Assembly: GCA_946965045.2 (NCBI GenBank)
Contig: OX337231.1
Location: 2,976,001 to 3,040,000 of the forward strand
Length of the DNA: 64,000 nt
Direction: 5' to 3'
Source of the DNA: Epithemia pelagica
Lineage: Eukaryota; Bacillariophyta; Bacillariophyceae; Surirellales; Surirellaceae
In this document: positions 30,515 through 42,173 of the stretch, piece after piece
Layout of the letters: the number at the start of each line of letters is the position of its first letter
Position numbering within the stretch: position 1 is the first letter of the stretch
The notes under the pieces: model-generated
Told to the model about the DNA's origin: nothing
What the model saw: only the letters and a program-made list of their open reading frames with translations
The model's database searches: none
Made by a program: the position numbers and the translations under genes

Positions 30515-33500
30515 ATGAAAAAGAACCATCTCGCAAATCGGCAACCTTGGGGCCGTTTAACTCCCGAAACAGCCGCCCCTTTGAGTTCCTTGGTGTCTTA
30601 CCGCGTATGGGACCTGGGCATTGCCCCATTCCTCTCCTCGTGGAAGAGTGCCCTGGCCCCTTCTCGGATTGCAAGTCGTCGACGTCGTCGCAAAATTTCC
30701 ATAGAAGTGCATCGGATTGATGGATCTGCGAGTGGTCACAAGGGAACTTATGAAGAATGTATTGTTCGTGTGCTCGTTCCAATCCAAAAGAGTCATCATG
30801 CATCCGCAACAATCCACTCTCGTGTGCAACATGCAAGTCAGGACAGGCATGTCGAGTACCATCCAAACGATCAACATAATGGCGATGATGAGGACGAAGA
30901 TTTCACTGTGACTCCAATCAATTCCAAAGATCGGACTACAACTAACTTTGAATCGCCCGATTTTCGGGGGTGGGAAGAAAAGTATCGGACGCCTGTACGC
31001 AATGTTATCATTAAAGGATCACATCGATCGTCAGTTGCTCTGCAAGTTTTAAAGATCAACTACCTTTTGATGTTTGATCGCGTGGAACAGGCTGAAGACT
31101 TTCGAATTGAGCTCACCGACCAAATCGAGAGAGAAGATGATCGCAGCAGACAAAAGCTTCATATTCTTTTAAATGGGAAAAGCCAATCGTCCAATGAGGA
31201 GATCACTTTCTTGATTGAAATCTCGTCAGCGTGGGACTTACCTGCAGGGAACCTACGCTCGGATCCCTACGTAGTATGTTTCTTTTCTGGCCGAGAGATT
31301 CACAGAACACAACATATTCCAAATACGTGAGTCTGTTTCTGTTGTTCGACAATAGCATCAAGATGGAGATTGTCATGCTCATGTTTCTGGTTTGTTATTT
31401 ATCAGCTTGGATCCCATTTGGACAGTCAAAAGTGGTGGACTCTTTCTCTTCACGGTAAATGTAGAAACTCTCTTTCTCAGCGAAGGCCTGCGGTTTCTTG
31501 TCAAAGACTTTGACGCTATGAGTTATGACAGACAAATGGGTCAGGTTTGTGTCACACACGACTTGATTTATCGTGGAACGGGGAAAAGAATGGAATGTAA
31601 ATTGCTCCCTACACCAGCGTCGCAAAAGAAGGAAGTTCCCGGCTATGTTGCGATCAAGTGCCGCCGTGCTAGAGATTACGATATTCACTTTATGCGTGAA
31701 CATGTACAAAAAAGTTTAAAATCAGTCGGAATGAACAAAATGGACCTAAAGACGGAACAGCAAGGCGGCCAAGGAGTACGTGTTTCGTATTTTCGTCGTC
31801 AAACGAGAACAACCAAGGAAGGCATACGGGAATACAAGATTCGACCAGGACCGGACCCAAATCACGAGGACGACACAACGTGGATGAGCCGTACCAAGAT
31901 CGATGAGGCTACATGGGAGGACTCTTATCACTGGCTCGACGTGGGCAGTGGCCATCTCGGTCGTCTTCATGTCGAGATTCTTTGCTGCGACAATCTACCC
32001 AACCTGGATATAGGAGGACGCGACAAGACCGACGCATTTGTTGCTCTAGTGTTCGAAGATGCCATGGTACAAACAGATGTGATTGACGATTGTTTGAATC
32101 CTCGATGGCTTCCATGGACCAAACGAGCCGTCATGTTTCACATTCATCATAATAGTAGCAAATTGTACCTGGGAGTGTTTGACCACGATGGCAGCATACA
32201 TCCAAACGACGATCATGACCCTGTGGGCCGCGTGACGATTGACCTCAACAATTTCCGATCCGATACAACCTATGTTTTGACGTATGATATTTATACCACT
32301 TACAAAATATCGGAACGCAAATCCAAGGGGACCATTACTTTGAGACTTCGTCTGGAGATCGAAGACGAGCGAACCATGTTACTCTCGACGTTGGAGCCGC
32401 CACCTAACTTCTATGTCAACTCAAAGACACTCAAGGATTATCGTGTGATTATGTATACGTGCAAAGGAAAATATGGTGAGTCTGTTGTGTGGCCGGCTAC
32501 CATTCATGAATGCGAGACAAGATTCCTCACTTTTGGTATTGCATAGACACGGCATCGTACGACATCAAATACATCAACGCTTGTGTCAAGGAGATTCGAG
32601 CTTACAAGCACACCCTCTTTTACATGAATGATGCTGCCATGAACTTATTCCTATGGCGCGGGACATTCAACGTCTGTGGGATTCATTTGCCCGTCCATTC
32701 GTTCTGTGCATTTGTGTCACTGGCGCTCGTTGTGGAGCGCCCACAACTCGCTCCAGCTTGGTTTTTTGGGTAAGTTGATGGTCTTTTGTGCTTGTGATCC
32801 TAGCCGTGCTTTATTTTTCAATCAACAGTTCCACTAACGAAGAGACAACCAATAACTTTTCTTTCTCACGTCATATGACACAGTTGTCTCGGATGGATCA
32901 TGATTGGTTGCATGGATTTCCGCCTTCACATTCCTGGTCCTTGGTTGCAGTGCAAAGACTTTGCAGAACTGTTTGGGTCCCTGGTTCTTGGATTTTCTCC
33001 CAAACCTCCAGACTCGATCCATCCGAACGATCACGCGGACGAAGCAACCGCGTTTCTGGAAACACTTGAAAAACGAATTGCAGAGGCCGATGAGAAGGCA
33101 GCGGAAGAACATGCCGATCGGGCCAACTCCAAGAAAGTGATTGCCAGGGAAATGGGATATCTAGGGGATGCAAACATTGATATTAGCACGAACCAACCGT
33201 TTACGGTCGGCTTTGCGGTCGATCCGTTCAAAGCCGTTCTTCTTCCATTGCAACGACACTTGGATTTGGTATGCAAATATCTACGGCTAGCTCGATGGGT
33301 TCTTTGCTGGGAGGAATGCTACCTTTCCTTCTGGTTGACACTTTTCTGCTTTATCTGCTCGGTCGTTTCTCTCTTTGTTCCGTGGTTTTTTCTCTTTCAG
33401 TGGATGTCTAGACTAGTCGTATGGACATTTTTGGGGCCATGGATGAAGCTTGTGGACATTTTGTACTTTGGACGATGGCAAAACCTTTCCGACCAAGAGC

Positions 33501-34111
33501 TGGAGGGGAAGCGTTTGGCCAAACGGTTGGCGGCTCGAGAGAAACGAAAACGAGCCCATCAAGAAGCCTTGTCACGAGCTCGAATCAAACGAGAAAAGGC
33601 GGTGAAACTCCAGGCCATGAAAACGTACATGTTTGGAAAACACATTGTCCACATTCCCGTCTTGAAGCAAGACCGGTTCAAGGATGTTCCTCGACCCGAA
33701 TCGTACGCTCGCCCCTATCGACCCCGTCATCGTCCCCTGTCCGAGATTGCCATGGAAGAAGCAGGATACCATCGCACCCGTCTACCGGGACAACACTTTG
33801 TGGCACGACGACCAAGTCTGCGAGGAGGCGAAGATATCATACCCCGCATGCCCACCATTCGCTTTACGGATGCCCCCGTAGGACAAGCCATTAAACAACG
33901 TCAATTGGTCGATCGAACGGCACCGGCGGGGAACCTCGTCCCAGACAGTGGCCCCGAATCGACCATTTGGGTGTATTTGAAACTTGCAACCCTCCTGGTG
34001 GTCTCGATCGTATTTAGTTGGTTCATGATTCCTCTATGCTTTGGTGGTGTGGAACGACTCTTGTTACAGTGGCAACTAGCACCACAAACTTCATTGTCAT
34101 GGTCGTCCTGA
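30515..34111 (+). CDS. multi-C2-domain transmembrane protein (MCTP-like), 4 exons
   Basis: Exons are 30515-31326, 31406-32475, 32547-32769 and 32884-34111 (introns of 79, 71 and 114 bp, all GT-AG). They give a 1,110-residue protein. C2 domain 1 spans the first intron: DPYVVCFFSG then TLDPIWTVKS, a typical C2 beta-strand series. C2 domain 2 includes GHLGRLHVEILCCDNLPNLD, DKTDAFVAL and FDHDGSIHPNDDHDPVG with acidic calcium-binding-type loops. The C-terminal half has several membrane segments: around exon 3 (SFCAFVSLALVV), the FWLTLFCFICSVVSLFVPWFFLF pair in exon 4, and a final one near the end (ATLLVVSIVFSWFMIPLCF). This layout suits MCTP-type ER-membrane contact-site or lipid-transfer tethers. 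Function is inferred. Confidence 0.85.
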
Positions 34112-34349
34112 AGCTAATATACCGTGGCCATGCATAACATGTGGGGCTGAATTACATGGAACATGGAGGTGTAATAAGCTATCAATGCAGTGTCTTTGTT
34201 TGTCGCTTCTACCTAGTCCATTGTGAAACTTTTGAAACCATACACGCTTTGGCTATCATGTATCTAGTAAGGATGGAGGTTTGTGGTCATTACGTGCATG
34301 CTGCTGTGGTACAGCATGTTTTCCTGGCGCGATGAGAGCGAACAGTAGA

Positions 34350-35762
34350 CTAGGCAATGGCTGCCGTGACGGATTCTTGTGTTTGACTGACGGTACTGGC
34401 CCATTCCCCAAATCGTTGCGCCAATTGTTCCAATTGCGTCGTATTCAAGACGCGAGGCATGACCCAGGTGACCGTGACGGTTTGAGCCACTTGATCCATG
34501 AATCCTTCCATCAAGTGGACGGACAAGGCACGCATGACAATCCATTCGACTTGATCGACATTCAAGGCGCTGCTGCTAGTATCGTCGTCATTCTTGTACA
34601 AGAGGAGCGTTTGCGCAATTTCCTCAAAGGACAATTGTCGTTCGTGAGGAGGTTTGGTAAAAATCAAATTGACCAAGGCCAAGAGCGACAATTTTTCGGT
34701 AACGGCTGCCGCTCGATGGACCAAGGCCGGTTGTTGGGCAATTTGACTGGCATAGTCTTGTTGATATTGTCGAAAGAGGGCGACATTGCCAGCGGCCATG
34801 GCTTGCAACAAGTGCACCAACCAGACATGGGACGATTGTGACTTGTCGTCGTCGTCGTCTTGTGACTGTAGGACTTTTAACACGGGTGTTTGTTCGACTT
34901 GTCCCAAATTGTACACTCCTTCTCCCGTCAAGGCGGCGACAATCAAATCAACCGCCAATTCCATGGGACGAATCCATCCCATGGTGGAAGCTGCTTTGGA
35001 TTGGACAAAATCGGGTCCGACATGTTGCAAATAGGACAAGGCTTGTTCGTAAAAGGCTTCGGGTGGACCCATGCGTTTGTAGTACAACATGGCAGCTTCG
35101 TAATGAGCGGCATGGACCAAGGCCAATTGGGAATTGCCTTCGGCGGGAAATGTATGCAAAAGGTCCTTGTTGGACTTGAGCGTTTTCAGCATGCTGGACA
35201 AGAGCGCTTTTGGATTGGACAATGACGACGCTTCCGTGTCCAAGGAAATCAGTTGAAGTGACGTTAATTTGGATTGCAAATAAATGGTGGCCGGAACCAC
35301 CAAGTTGCTGGACAAGAGGCCCGTGGAAGAATCGGCGCCTTCCGCATTGTTGTTGTTGTTGGTACCGGAAGTGGACTTTTTGGCGGCCAACCAATTTTCC
35401 AAAATGGCCTTGGCCGCAGTTTCATCCAGAGGTTGAATGGCTTGCGCTACGAGGGCTGCCATTTGCGCTACCGACAAGGGATTGAGTTTGGATTCAATGC
35501 ACAACACGACCTTATCGTACAAGCCCAAAAAACTGTCGTGATCTTGGTCTGTGGTGGTGCTGGTGGTATGATTGTGAAAGACGGTCGGTTGTTGCAACAT
35601 GTCCAACAACAACAAGGTACATTGATGCCATAATTTGCGTTGCAACCCATCCACCAATTTCTCATAGGTTTGCACCACCACTGGACTGGAACCTTGATGT
35701 TGTTGAATCATGCTTTCGCAATGCTCCACGGCTCCAGCCGTACGATCTGTATAACCAATCAT
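34350..35762 (-). CDS. PSMD13: 26S proteasome non-ATPase subunit Rpn9 (PSMD13)
   Basis: A 470-residue PCI-domain protein that matches Rpn9 along its length. Matching blocks include KLWHQCTLLLLDML near the N-terminus, ESKLNPLSVAQMAALV, LTGEGVYNLGQVEQTPVL, NLIFTKPPHERQLSFEEIAQ and VEWIVMRALSVHLMEGFMDQ, ending in the winged-helix WVMPRVLNTTQLEQL. Rpn9 is a scaffold subunit of the regulatory-particle lid. Insertions of Asn/Ser (NNNNN, about residue 137) and Asp (DDDDD) lengthen it relative to human PSMD13. Intronless, with ATG at 35762. It diverges from Snu114. Confidence 0.95.
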   Translation of the reverse strand: MIGYTDRTAGAVEHCESMIQQHQGSSPVVVQTYEKLVDGLQRKLWHQCTLLLLDMLQQPTVFHNHTTSTTTDQDHDSFLGLYDKVVLCIESKLNPLSVAQMAALVAQAIQPLDETAAKAILENWLAAKKSTSGTNNNNNAEGADSSTGLLSSNLVVPATIYLQSKLTSLQLISLDTEASSLSNPKALLSSMLKTLKSNKDLLHTFPAEGNSQLALVHAAHYEAAMLYYKRMGPPEAFYEQALSYLQHVGPDFVQSKAASTMGWIRPMELAVDLIVAALTGEGVYNLGQVEQTPVLKVLQSQDDDDDKSQSSHVWLVHLLQAMAAGNVALFRQYQQDYASQIAQQPALVHRAAAVTEKLSLLALVNLIFTKPPHERQLSFEEIAQTLLLYKNDDDTSSSALNVDQVEWIVMRALSVHLMEGFMDQVAQTVTVTWVMPRVLNTTQLEQLAQRFGEWASTVSQTQESVTAAIA

Positions 35763-36085
35763 CTTGCTATTGCTATTTTGTTGTTATTGTTGTTCGTTGG
35801 ATGCCCTTTGGGATGATTGCTTCGATTGAACCGACAGAGTCTCTCACAAAACACAAATGATGATGAACCAAAAAGCACAGATCTTTTTGGAACCAATCCG
35901 AAAAAAGAACGATGCGCGGCTGAGTCGCTTTAGTTTTGGCATGGAGGTTATGTGCGACCACCAAAATCCCCGTGATCTTTTCGTTGCTCGGCGGCAACCG
36001 CAAACACCAAATATACCTGACTCCTAGAGGGAGACGAAACCAATATCATAGTATCGCATAGAGAAGGCTCCACATCAGAGTCATC
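35763..36085. promoter_or_regulatory. divergent promoter between PSMD13 and SNU114
   Basis: 323 bp between two divergent ATGs, starting with a TTG-rich tract next to the PSMD13 start. No gene is supported. Confidence 0.4.
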
Positions 36086-39000
36086 ATGTCGGACGAAGAA
36101 GAATTGTACGATGAATTTGGAAATTACGTTGGTCCGGATTTGGACAGTTCCGATGACGACGATGACGATGACGATGATGACAAGGAGCCAGTGGAGGGAG
36201 CGGACCATGACGACGATGACGACGCGTCCGATGTATCGTCCGACGCCGAGGGAGGACGGAGGTTGCCACCAGCATCGACACAACAAATGACGATCCGAGA
36301 CGACCACCAAGACACCAACGAAGCGGGTGCAACGGCCGATCCCATGTCGGCCATTGTGTTGCACGAAGACAAGGAACATTATCCATCGGCGGAACAAGTC
36401 TTTGGAGAAGAGGTTCGAACGGCGGTCTTGGATGAAGATGCCATGGAAATTGAAACTCCCTTGGTACAACCGTTATCGACCAAATCCTTTCATCACGACC
36501 ATCCGTTTCAAACAACCACCACCACCACTTCAAACGACCAAACCAAGGACGCCGCATCACCAGCAGCATCTCTGTCGTGGAATTATACCGATTCCTACTT
36601 GTCGGCTCAACTTTCCAATGAAACGACACAAACACGACGAGGAATTGCCATTGTAGGACACCATCATCATGGAAAAACGAGTTTGATGGATTTGCTCCTG
36701 GAACCAACCCTCTCTTCGGCAAACGCCAAAAACAAAAAGACCACGTCGGGAGCCTGGGGCGAACAAGCTTCGTTGGACAGTGCCCAGGGGGGTGGCCCTC
36801 GATGTACCGATTTGATGCAAATGGAACGCGATCGGCAAATGAGTTTGGTGAGTACACCCATGACGGGTCTCTTTTGTGATACACGGGGCAAGCATTATTG
36901 TGTCACCTGGATCGATTGTCCCGGACATGTCAATTTTCACGATGAATCGGTGGCCGCCCTTCGTCTCGTCGACGGTGCCCTCCTCGTGGTCGATGCCGTG
37001 GAAGGAATCATGATGCCCACGGAATTGCTCATTCGACAAATTGTCGACGAAGGTTTACCAATCGTCTTGTGTTTGACCAAGGTGGATCGGTTGATTGTCG
37101 AATTGAAATTACCACCCAACGATTGTTATTACAAATTGCAACAAGTGGTGGATTCCGTCAATGCCTTGGTTCAAGAAACGTCTCGGGGCCGGTACCCTGT
37201 TTTGGCACCGAATCGAGGCAATGTTGTCTTTTCGTCGGCCCAACATGGATGGATTTTCACCTTGGAATCCTTTGCTCAGGTATACTTGGATCATTGTGAA
37301 GATGGTGGATTGGGACAAAATTTGTCCACACACGATTTGGCGCAACGATTGTGGGGCAATGCCTACCTGGATCCCAAACAGGGCACCTTTCATACCTCCC
37401 CTCATGCCTGTCCATCCATGCACGAAGCGTCAGGTACCAACCACCATGACAATGACGACGACTATGATGACGAAGAAATGTCGACGACACCTCCGACGAT
37501 TCACCGAACCTTTGTGTCACTTATTTTGTTACCCCTCTACAAAATTTATTCCACCTGTTTGGCGGAACGGGAACCTACCGTCAACAAATTGTTGCGAAAT
37601 GGGTTGGGTGTCTTTTTGTCCAAGGCACAATTGCGATCCAGTGCACGACCCTTGTTGCGCGCGGCCCTGCAACAATTTTTGGCCAGTGCCCATGGTGGAT
37701 TGGTCGAGGCCGTGATTCGTCATACCGCGAGTCCCCGTATCGCGGCACCGACCAAGCTCTGTCGGGGCTATACGGATCCAAGCGTCTACCATCGACCCAT
37801 CTCCGACAACAACAACAAGCGTCGTCTGAGTCGTCGCGTCCGAGCCATGCAAGAATGCGATCCTCGAGGACCCTTGATGATGCATGCGGTCAAACAATAC
37901 GCAACACCGGATGGACAAGGCTTTTGGACCTTGGCGCGGATTTATTCTGGAACCGTACAACCGGCGACTGTGGTCAAGGTATTGGGGGAATCCTACACGC
38001 CACAGGAAGACGAAGAAGATGTCGCCACGGCAACGGTCCAAGCCGTCTTTATTCCACGAGGGCCACTTCGGACGCAATTAACCTTTGCCACGGCTGGTAA
38101 TTGGGTCTTGTTGCAAGGTCTGGATGCCACGATTGGCAAAACGGCCACCATTACGGGAATTGGAGACAATCACCGCAATTCACAACAACCATCATCACAT
38201 AATGACGACGAGGATGAGGACGACCATGAAAATGATTGCTACATCTTTGCTCCCCTCAAATTCCCACATGTGGGTGGAGAATCGATCATGAAATTGGCCA
38301 TTGAACCGTTGAATCCAGCCGAATTGCCCAAAATGGTGGAAGGTCTCCGACGAGTATCCAAGGCGTACCCAATGGTGACCACCAAGGTGGAAGAAAGTGG
38401 CGAACACGTGGTTTTAGGGACGGGAGAGCTGTATTTGGATTGTGTCATGCATGATTTGCGACAAGTCTATTCCGATGTGGAAGTCAAGGTAGCGGATCCC
38501 ATTGTGGCCTTTCGAGAAACGGTTGTGGACACGAGTAGCGTCAAATGCTTTGCCCAAACCGCCAACAAACGGAATCAATTAACCTTTCTGGCCGAACCCA
38601 TGGAAGATGGACTAGCCGAAAAACTGGAACGGGGAAAGATTAATCCCGAATGGGATGCCAAAAAGTTGGGCGGGTTCTTTCAAAATCAATATTCATGGGA
38701 TTTACTGTCCTCACGGTCCATTTGGGCTTTTGGAGATTCACCGACACATGGAACCAATCTATTACTGAATGATACATTGCCGAGTGACATTGACAAGAGT
38801 TTGCTCAATACATGTCGATCTAGCATCGTTCAGGGATTTCAGTGGGCCATGCGGGAAGGGCCCTTGTGCGAAGAACCGGTCCGAGGGACCAAACTTAAAT
38901 TATTGGATGCCACCTTGTCGGACAAGCCCATTTATCGGGGTGGAGGTCAAATCATTCCCACGGCACGACGAACGGTTCATTCTGCACTCTTGACCGCCAC

Positions 39001-39448
39001 ACCACGACTCATGGAACCCATGTTCCACTTTCAGATTCAATGTCCCAAGGCCATTGTGGAAGCTGTCCAACCCGTCATGACTCGACGACGAGGACATGTC
39101 GTCCAAGATCGGCCAATTCCCGGTACCACATTGTATAGTGTTCGTGGATTTTTGCCCGTATTGGATAGTTTCGGCTTTGAGACGGACCTTCGAACCTTTA
39201 CACAAGGCCAAGCCATGGTATATTCCGCCTTCCATCATTGGTCGATTGTACCTGGTGATCCCCTCGATCGGAGTATTGTATTGCATCCTCTGGAACCCAG
39301 TCCCCCGCCTTGCTTGGCTCGAGAACTGCTCATCAAGACCCGACGGCGCAAGGGCTTGGCGGAAGATGTGTCCATCAACAAATTCTTTGACGAGGCAATG
39401 AAATCGCAACTCTTTGCCGATGAACCGCTTCTTACCGAGGTTCAGTAA
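36086..39448 (+). CDS. EFTUD2: U5 snRNP GTPase Snu114 (EFTUD2)
   Basis: A 1,120-residue EF-2-like GTPase of the U5 snRNP and tri-snRNP. The N-terminus has the signature YDEFGNYVGPDL followed by an acidic Asp run, as in Snu114 of other eukaryotes. GTP-binding motifs are present: G1 GHHHHGKTS (191-199, three extra His in the loop), G3 DCPGHVNF, and G4 LTKVD. EF-2-like domains II-V follow, ending in RRRKGLAEDVSINKFFD. A low-complexity Asn/Asp/Glu insert separates domains (about residues 700-720). Snu114 controls the Brr2 helicase and spliceosome activation and disassembly. Intronless. Prp3, another tri-snRNP part, lies 5 kb downstream. Confidence 0.96.
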   Translation: MSDEEELYDEFGNYVGPDLDSSDDDDDDDDDDKEPVEGADHDDDDDASDVSSDAEGGRRLPPASTQQMTIRDDHQDTNEAGATADPMSAIVLHEDKEHYPSAEQVFGEEVRTAVLDEDAMEIETPLVQPLSTKSFHHDHPFQTTTTTTSNDQTKDAASPAASLSWNYTDSYLSAQLSNETTQTRRGIAIVGHHHHGKTSLMDLLLEPTLSSANAKNKKTTSGAWGEQASLDSAQGGGPRCTDLMQMERDRQMSLVSTPMTGLFCDTRGKHYCVTWIDCPGHVNFHDESVAALRLVDGALLVVDAVEGIMMPTELLIRQIVDEGLPIVLCLTKVDRLIVELKLPPNDCYYKLQQVVDSVNALVQETSRGRYPVLAPNRGNVVFSSAQHGWIFTLESFAQVYLDHCEDGGLGQNLSTHDLAQRLWGNAYLDPKQGTFHTSPHACPSMHEASGTNHHDNDDDYDDEEMSTTPPTIHRTFVSLILLPLYKIYSTCLAEREPTVNKLLRNGLGVFLSKAQLRSSARPLLRAALQQFLASAHGGLVEAVIRHTASPRIAAPTKLCRGYTDPSVYHRPISDNNNKRRLSRRVRAMQECDPRGPLMMHAVKQYATPDGQGFWTLARIYSGTVQPATVVKVLGESYTPQEDEEDVATATVQAVFIPRGPLRTQLTFATAGNWVLLQGLDATIGKTATITGIGDNHRNSQQPSSHNDDEDEDDHENDCYIFAPLKFPHVGGESIMKLAIEPLNPAELPKMVEGLRRVSKAYPMVTTKVEESGEHVVLGTGELYLDCVMHDLRQVYSDVEVKVADPIVAFRETVVDTSSVKCFAQTANKRNQLTFLAEPMEDGLAEKLERGKINPEWDAKKLGGFFQNQYSWDLLSSRSIWAFGDSPTHGTNLLLNDTLPSDIDKSLLNTCRSSIVQGFQWAMREGPLCEEPVRGTKLKLLDATLSDKPIYRGGGQIIPTARRTVHSALLTATPRLMEPMFHFQIQCPKAIVEAVQPVMTRRRGHVVQDRPIPGTTLYSVRGFLPVLDSFGFETDLRTFTQGQAMVYSAFHHWSIVPGDPLDRSIVLHPLEPSPPPCLARELLIKTRRRKGLAEDVSINKFFDEAMKSQLFADEPLLTEVQ

Positions 39449-39971
39449 TAGTGGGGTACATTAACGTACTTAAAGACATGGTGTGTATAGCCTGGAGCAT
39501 CGGCATTGTGCGCTTCCATCAGAATGCTTTGCACCGACTTGTTGCAGCTTGTAGTTTATTATCTTGTATGTTCAAGAGGTCGATCGGAAGTTGCTCTCGC
39601 TACGTGACATGGGTGGGCCACAGGCATAGGCATAATCTTCGACAAGAATTCGTATCGAGGAGTGCAATGATACCCATTCTTGAGTTGAGATGATGATGTA
39701 TTGAAACTCTAGTAGAGGGAACGTTTGACAACTTATGAATAAGTAGGAGTAGAATACGGTACCGTAAGCTTTATCTATATGTACTATGTGGGCTATGGCG
39801 CTACGGCCTGCTACGATGGCTCCTCCATGCCGATGCATGATGTGAAAGATACCCCACAATTTAGGTGACTGTAGGACCCCACAGTACTGCTATCGATATT
39901 TGTGTGGGACGCATGCCAATAGATAGATGCCAATGTTTCCGATTGCGCTTTGATGACATGCACTGTTGGCC
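39449..39971. other. intergenic region
   Basis: 523 bp between two plus-strand genes. No gene is supported. It contains TAGGAGTA-type motifs at 39744 and near 39709. Confidence 0.45.
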
Positions 39972-41207
39972 ATGAAGCTTGATCGGTTTCTGTCATGGTG
40001 TTCGGCGTCGGGGATTCAGTCTCCCTTACAGGTCAAAGTTAATCAGGCAGGTTATCGCTACGTCGTCTTGGACCAGGGCGGTGCGGAGTATTATCGACAA
40101 AACAATCGAATCAAATTGGTCGATGCGCCTTTGGACGCTTGCTTGACCTCGTCAACATTGGATGGATTAGCCGATCGTCTCTTGTTTGAGCAAACGCTTG
40201 GTTCCGATTCCATGTTTGCTCCATACTTGGATGTGTTACCAAGTTTGGAATCCTTTCAGCAAATACTTCCACGATTTTGGGACGACGCACGGTGGATGCT
40301 GGCGACACCAGGTGATCAAGGATTTTTAAAAGCCGCGTACGAACTCGATCAAACACGGCTAGCCTTGAGTACCAGTGACTGGGCCCAAGCATGCGTCGAC
40401 TCGAGAGCCAATTACTTGAAACTCCCTGATCCAAGCGCATCCTCGAACGACAAGGATCCACAGTATGCCATGACGCCCCTGTTGGACATGATCAATCATC
40501 AGCCCACAGTACCTACCAATTTGAAGCTTGTGGACGAAACAAAGGACGACGACATGAGCCGACGAGTACAACTTCGGATCTCTCGTCCACCCCCCGTAAA
40601 ACCAGCTGCTAGCAATCCATGGACGTCGATCACCAACTGGCTAAGTTCAACCACTCCGTCTCCTTCGCCCTCGAATTCCAAACAAATTCAAGGCGTGAAT
40701 GAAGACAAGGACGAAGTCTTAATTTCTTATGGCAGCTTGACCAACATTGAAACCTTGTTGAGCTATGGCTTTGTATCTCCCGACAATCCATGCAATCAAG
40801 AACAGATCAAAGTCTCACTCATCCGTCAGACACCTGTTTCCATTACCATTTCGCCTGATGGAAGTTGCAGTGAACAAGAGATTGGAACATTACGTCGCTA
40901 TTTGGCTACACCAAAGGAAATGGAGGACTATTATCAGGAGGAAGAGAAAAATTCCAACGAAACGGTTGTGGGAATCCCTCGAAGACAACAAACGTCGGTC
41001 CCCAAGTTGTCCAAGCGCAACGAATTGGAGGTCATGGCCCTGGTGGGAGGAACACTGGAAGAGCTAGCGTACGATACTCGAACTGCTGAACAAGAGGCCC
41101 TGGAGAAACAGGATTCGCTTGTGGCCTTGTATCTGCAAGAACGAGGCAAGACGTTGCAACACGCACTGAAGAACATTCAAGCTGATTTTCCGGAAGTGTT
41201 TGGATGA
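39972..41207 (+). CDS. SET-domain protein, SETD3/SETD6/Rubisco-LSMT class
   Basis: A 411-residue protein with a split SET domain of the class that methylates non-histone substrates. Visible pieces are the start LSWCSASGIQSPLQVKVNQAG, the central TPLLDMINHQP (the N-H-x motif that contacts S-adenosylmethionine), and VLISYGSLTNIETLLSYGFV (the YG-N-LL-YGF motif completing the active site). The C-terminal helical region fits a Rubisco-LSMT substrate-binding domain. An insert of about 60 residues rich in Ser and Pro sits between the two SET halves. The substrate is unknown. The open frame begins 6 bases upstream through a TTG; 39972 is the first ATG. Confidence 0.88.
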   Translation: MKLDRFLSWCSASGIQSPLQVKVNQAGYRYVVLDQGGAEYYRQNNRIKLVDAPLDACLTSSTLDGLADRLLFEQTLGSDSMFAPYLDVLPSLESFQQILPRFWDDARWMLATPGDQGFLKAAYELDQTRLALSTSDWAQACVDSRANYLKLPDPSASSNDKDPQYAMTPLLDMINHQPTVPTNLKLVDETKDDDMSRRVQLRISRPPPVKPAASNPWTSITNWLSSTTPSPSPSNSKQIQGVNEDKDEVLISYGSLTNIETLLSYGFVSPDNPCNQEQIKVSLIRQTPVSITISPDGSCSEQEIGTLRRYLATPKEMEDYYQEEEKNSNETVVGIPRRQQTSVPKLSKRNELEVMALVGGTLEELAYDTRTAEQEALEKQDSLVALYLQERGKTLQHALKNIQADFPEVFG

Positions 41208-41576
41208 AACCTGGTCTTGGCGACATGTCTTTCTCAGAAGTGTGTGGACCGTTCCCCAGTGGCGAGCGTGATCCGCTCTCTCTTTCCCTCGAGGAGGGTG
41301 CAGCCTCAAAGCTGTTTTCGTTCTTTTCAGTGGGTCAGGAATGACCTGACAAAATTAGCTTCATTTCTGGAGATACACAATGGAACAATAAGAGTTTTCT
41401 TAGTATTACCAGCTAACGTTACAGTGCTTAACTTTGCAGAATACAATAGTCTTCAGGTAGAGAAAGTCAAAAGTCCCTTCTTTTTCGTCCACCAACCTTA
41501 CCAACTCTTGTGATGCTGTGGAGTTCCCCGTATATACAATGAACCATGTTTAAATGGAAGTCACTGATATCCCCTT
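41208..41576. other. convergent intergenic region
   Basis: 369 bp between the stops of the SET-domain gene and the next minus-strand gene. Nothing is recognised in it. Confidence 0.5.
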
Positions 41577-42173
41577 TCAACCAATGTTCATGGGAGCCCG
41601 CTGTTGCTTGATCCAAGCGTACATTTCCGATCGGTAGTCGTCATGCATGACTCCGTTTGCTGTGGTCATAGAAGAGCTGGCCATGAGTCGATTTCGAAAT
41701 CCTTCAATAGAAGACCGTGTTAGATCCGTATCCCTCATCGAAGTGGCAAGTTTTTCAAGCCGGTACTGGTACTGAACTCTCAGCATGTAGTTGTCATACG
41801 AGTCAGATTCTGACATGGTCGTTTCTCGAGTGCACACTGATGGTTCCGGGGTCACATTGTTGACTCTTTGGATTGGTCCGGATGGCATCGGCGAGGAAAC
41901 CGGAATGTCAGGAGATAAAACAGATTTTTCGATCTCGGAAGCCGAATGCCTCAAATGAGGAGGAGCACTTCCAGTTCGAAATGTTCGTGACGATGAGTGG
42001 ATTATATGAACAGGCTGGAGCCGAGGGATTCTGTCGCAATTTGGGACACAAGAGTCTGACATGGCCTCATCATCCCTCGAAAAGTCATCTTCTTCCGTTT
42101 CAAGTGAAATATCATCGTCCTCTTCCAATGCGGTGACATCAACATAGATTGTCTTTGGTAGATCTCGTTTCAT
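41577..42173 (-). CDS. unknown protein, 198 aa
   Basis: An intact frame from ATG 42173. The N-terminal half is acidic and Ser-rich (EEDDDISLETEEDD), probably disordered. The C-terminal part from about residue 120 is helical, with YDNYMLRVQYQYRLEKLATSM and an ending with Trp and basic residues (MYAWIKQQRAP). No known domain, signal peptide or membrane segment was seen. The length, ATG and helical end favour a real gene, but no family is recognised. Confidence 0.55.
   Translation of the reverse strand: MKRDLPKTIYVDVTALEEDDDISLETEEDDFSRDDEAMSDSCVPNCDRIPRLQPVHIIHSSSRTFRTGSAPPHLRHSASEIEKSVLSPDIPVSSPMPSGPIQRVNNVTPEPSVCTRETTMSESDSYDNYMLRVQYQYRLEKLATSMRDTDLTRSSIEGFRNRLMASSSMTTANGVMHDDYRSEMYAWIKQQRAPMNIG

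Noticed and set aside
36084-36884. 266-codon minus-strand frame
   Set aside because: Antisense to Snu114, Arg/Pro-rich, no features.
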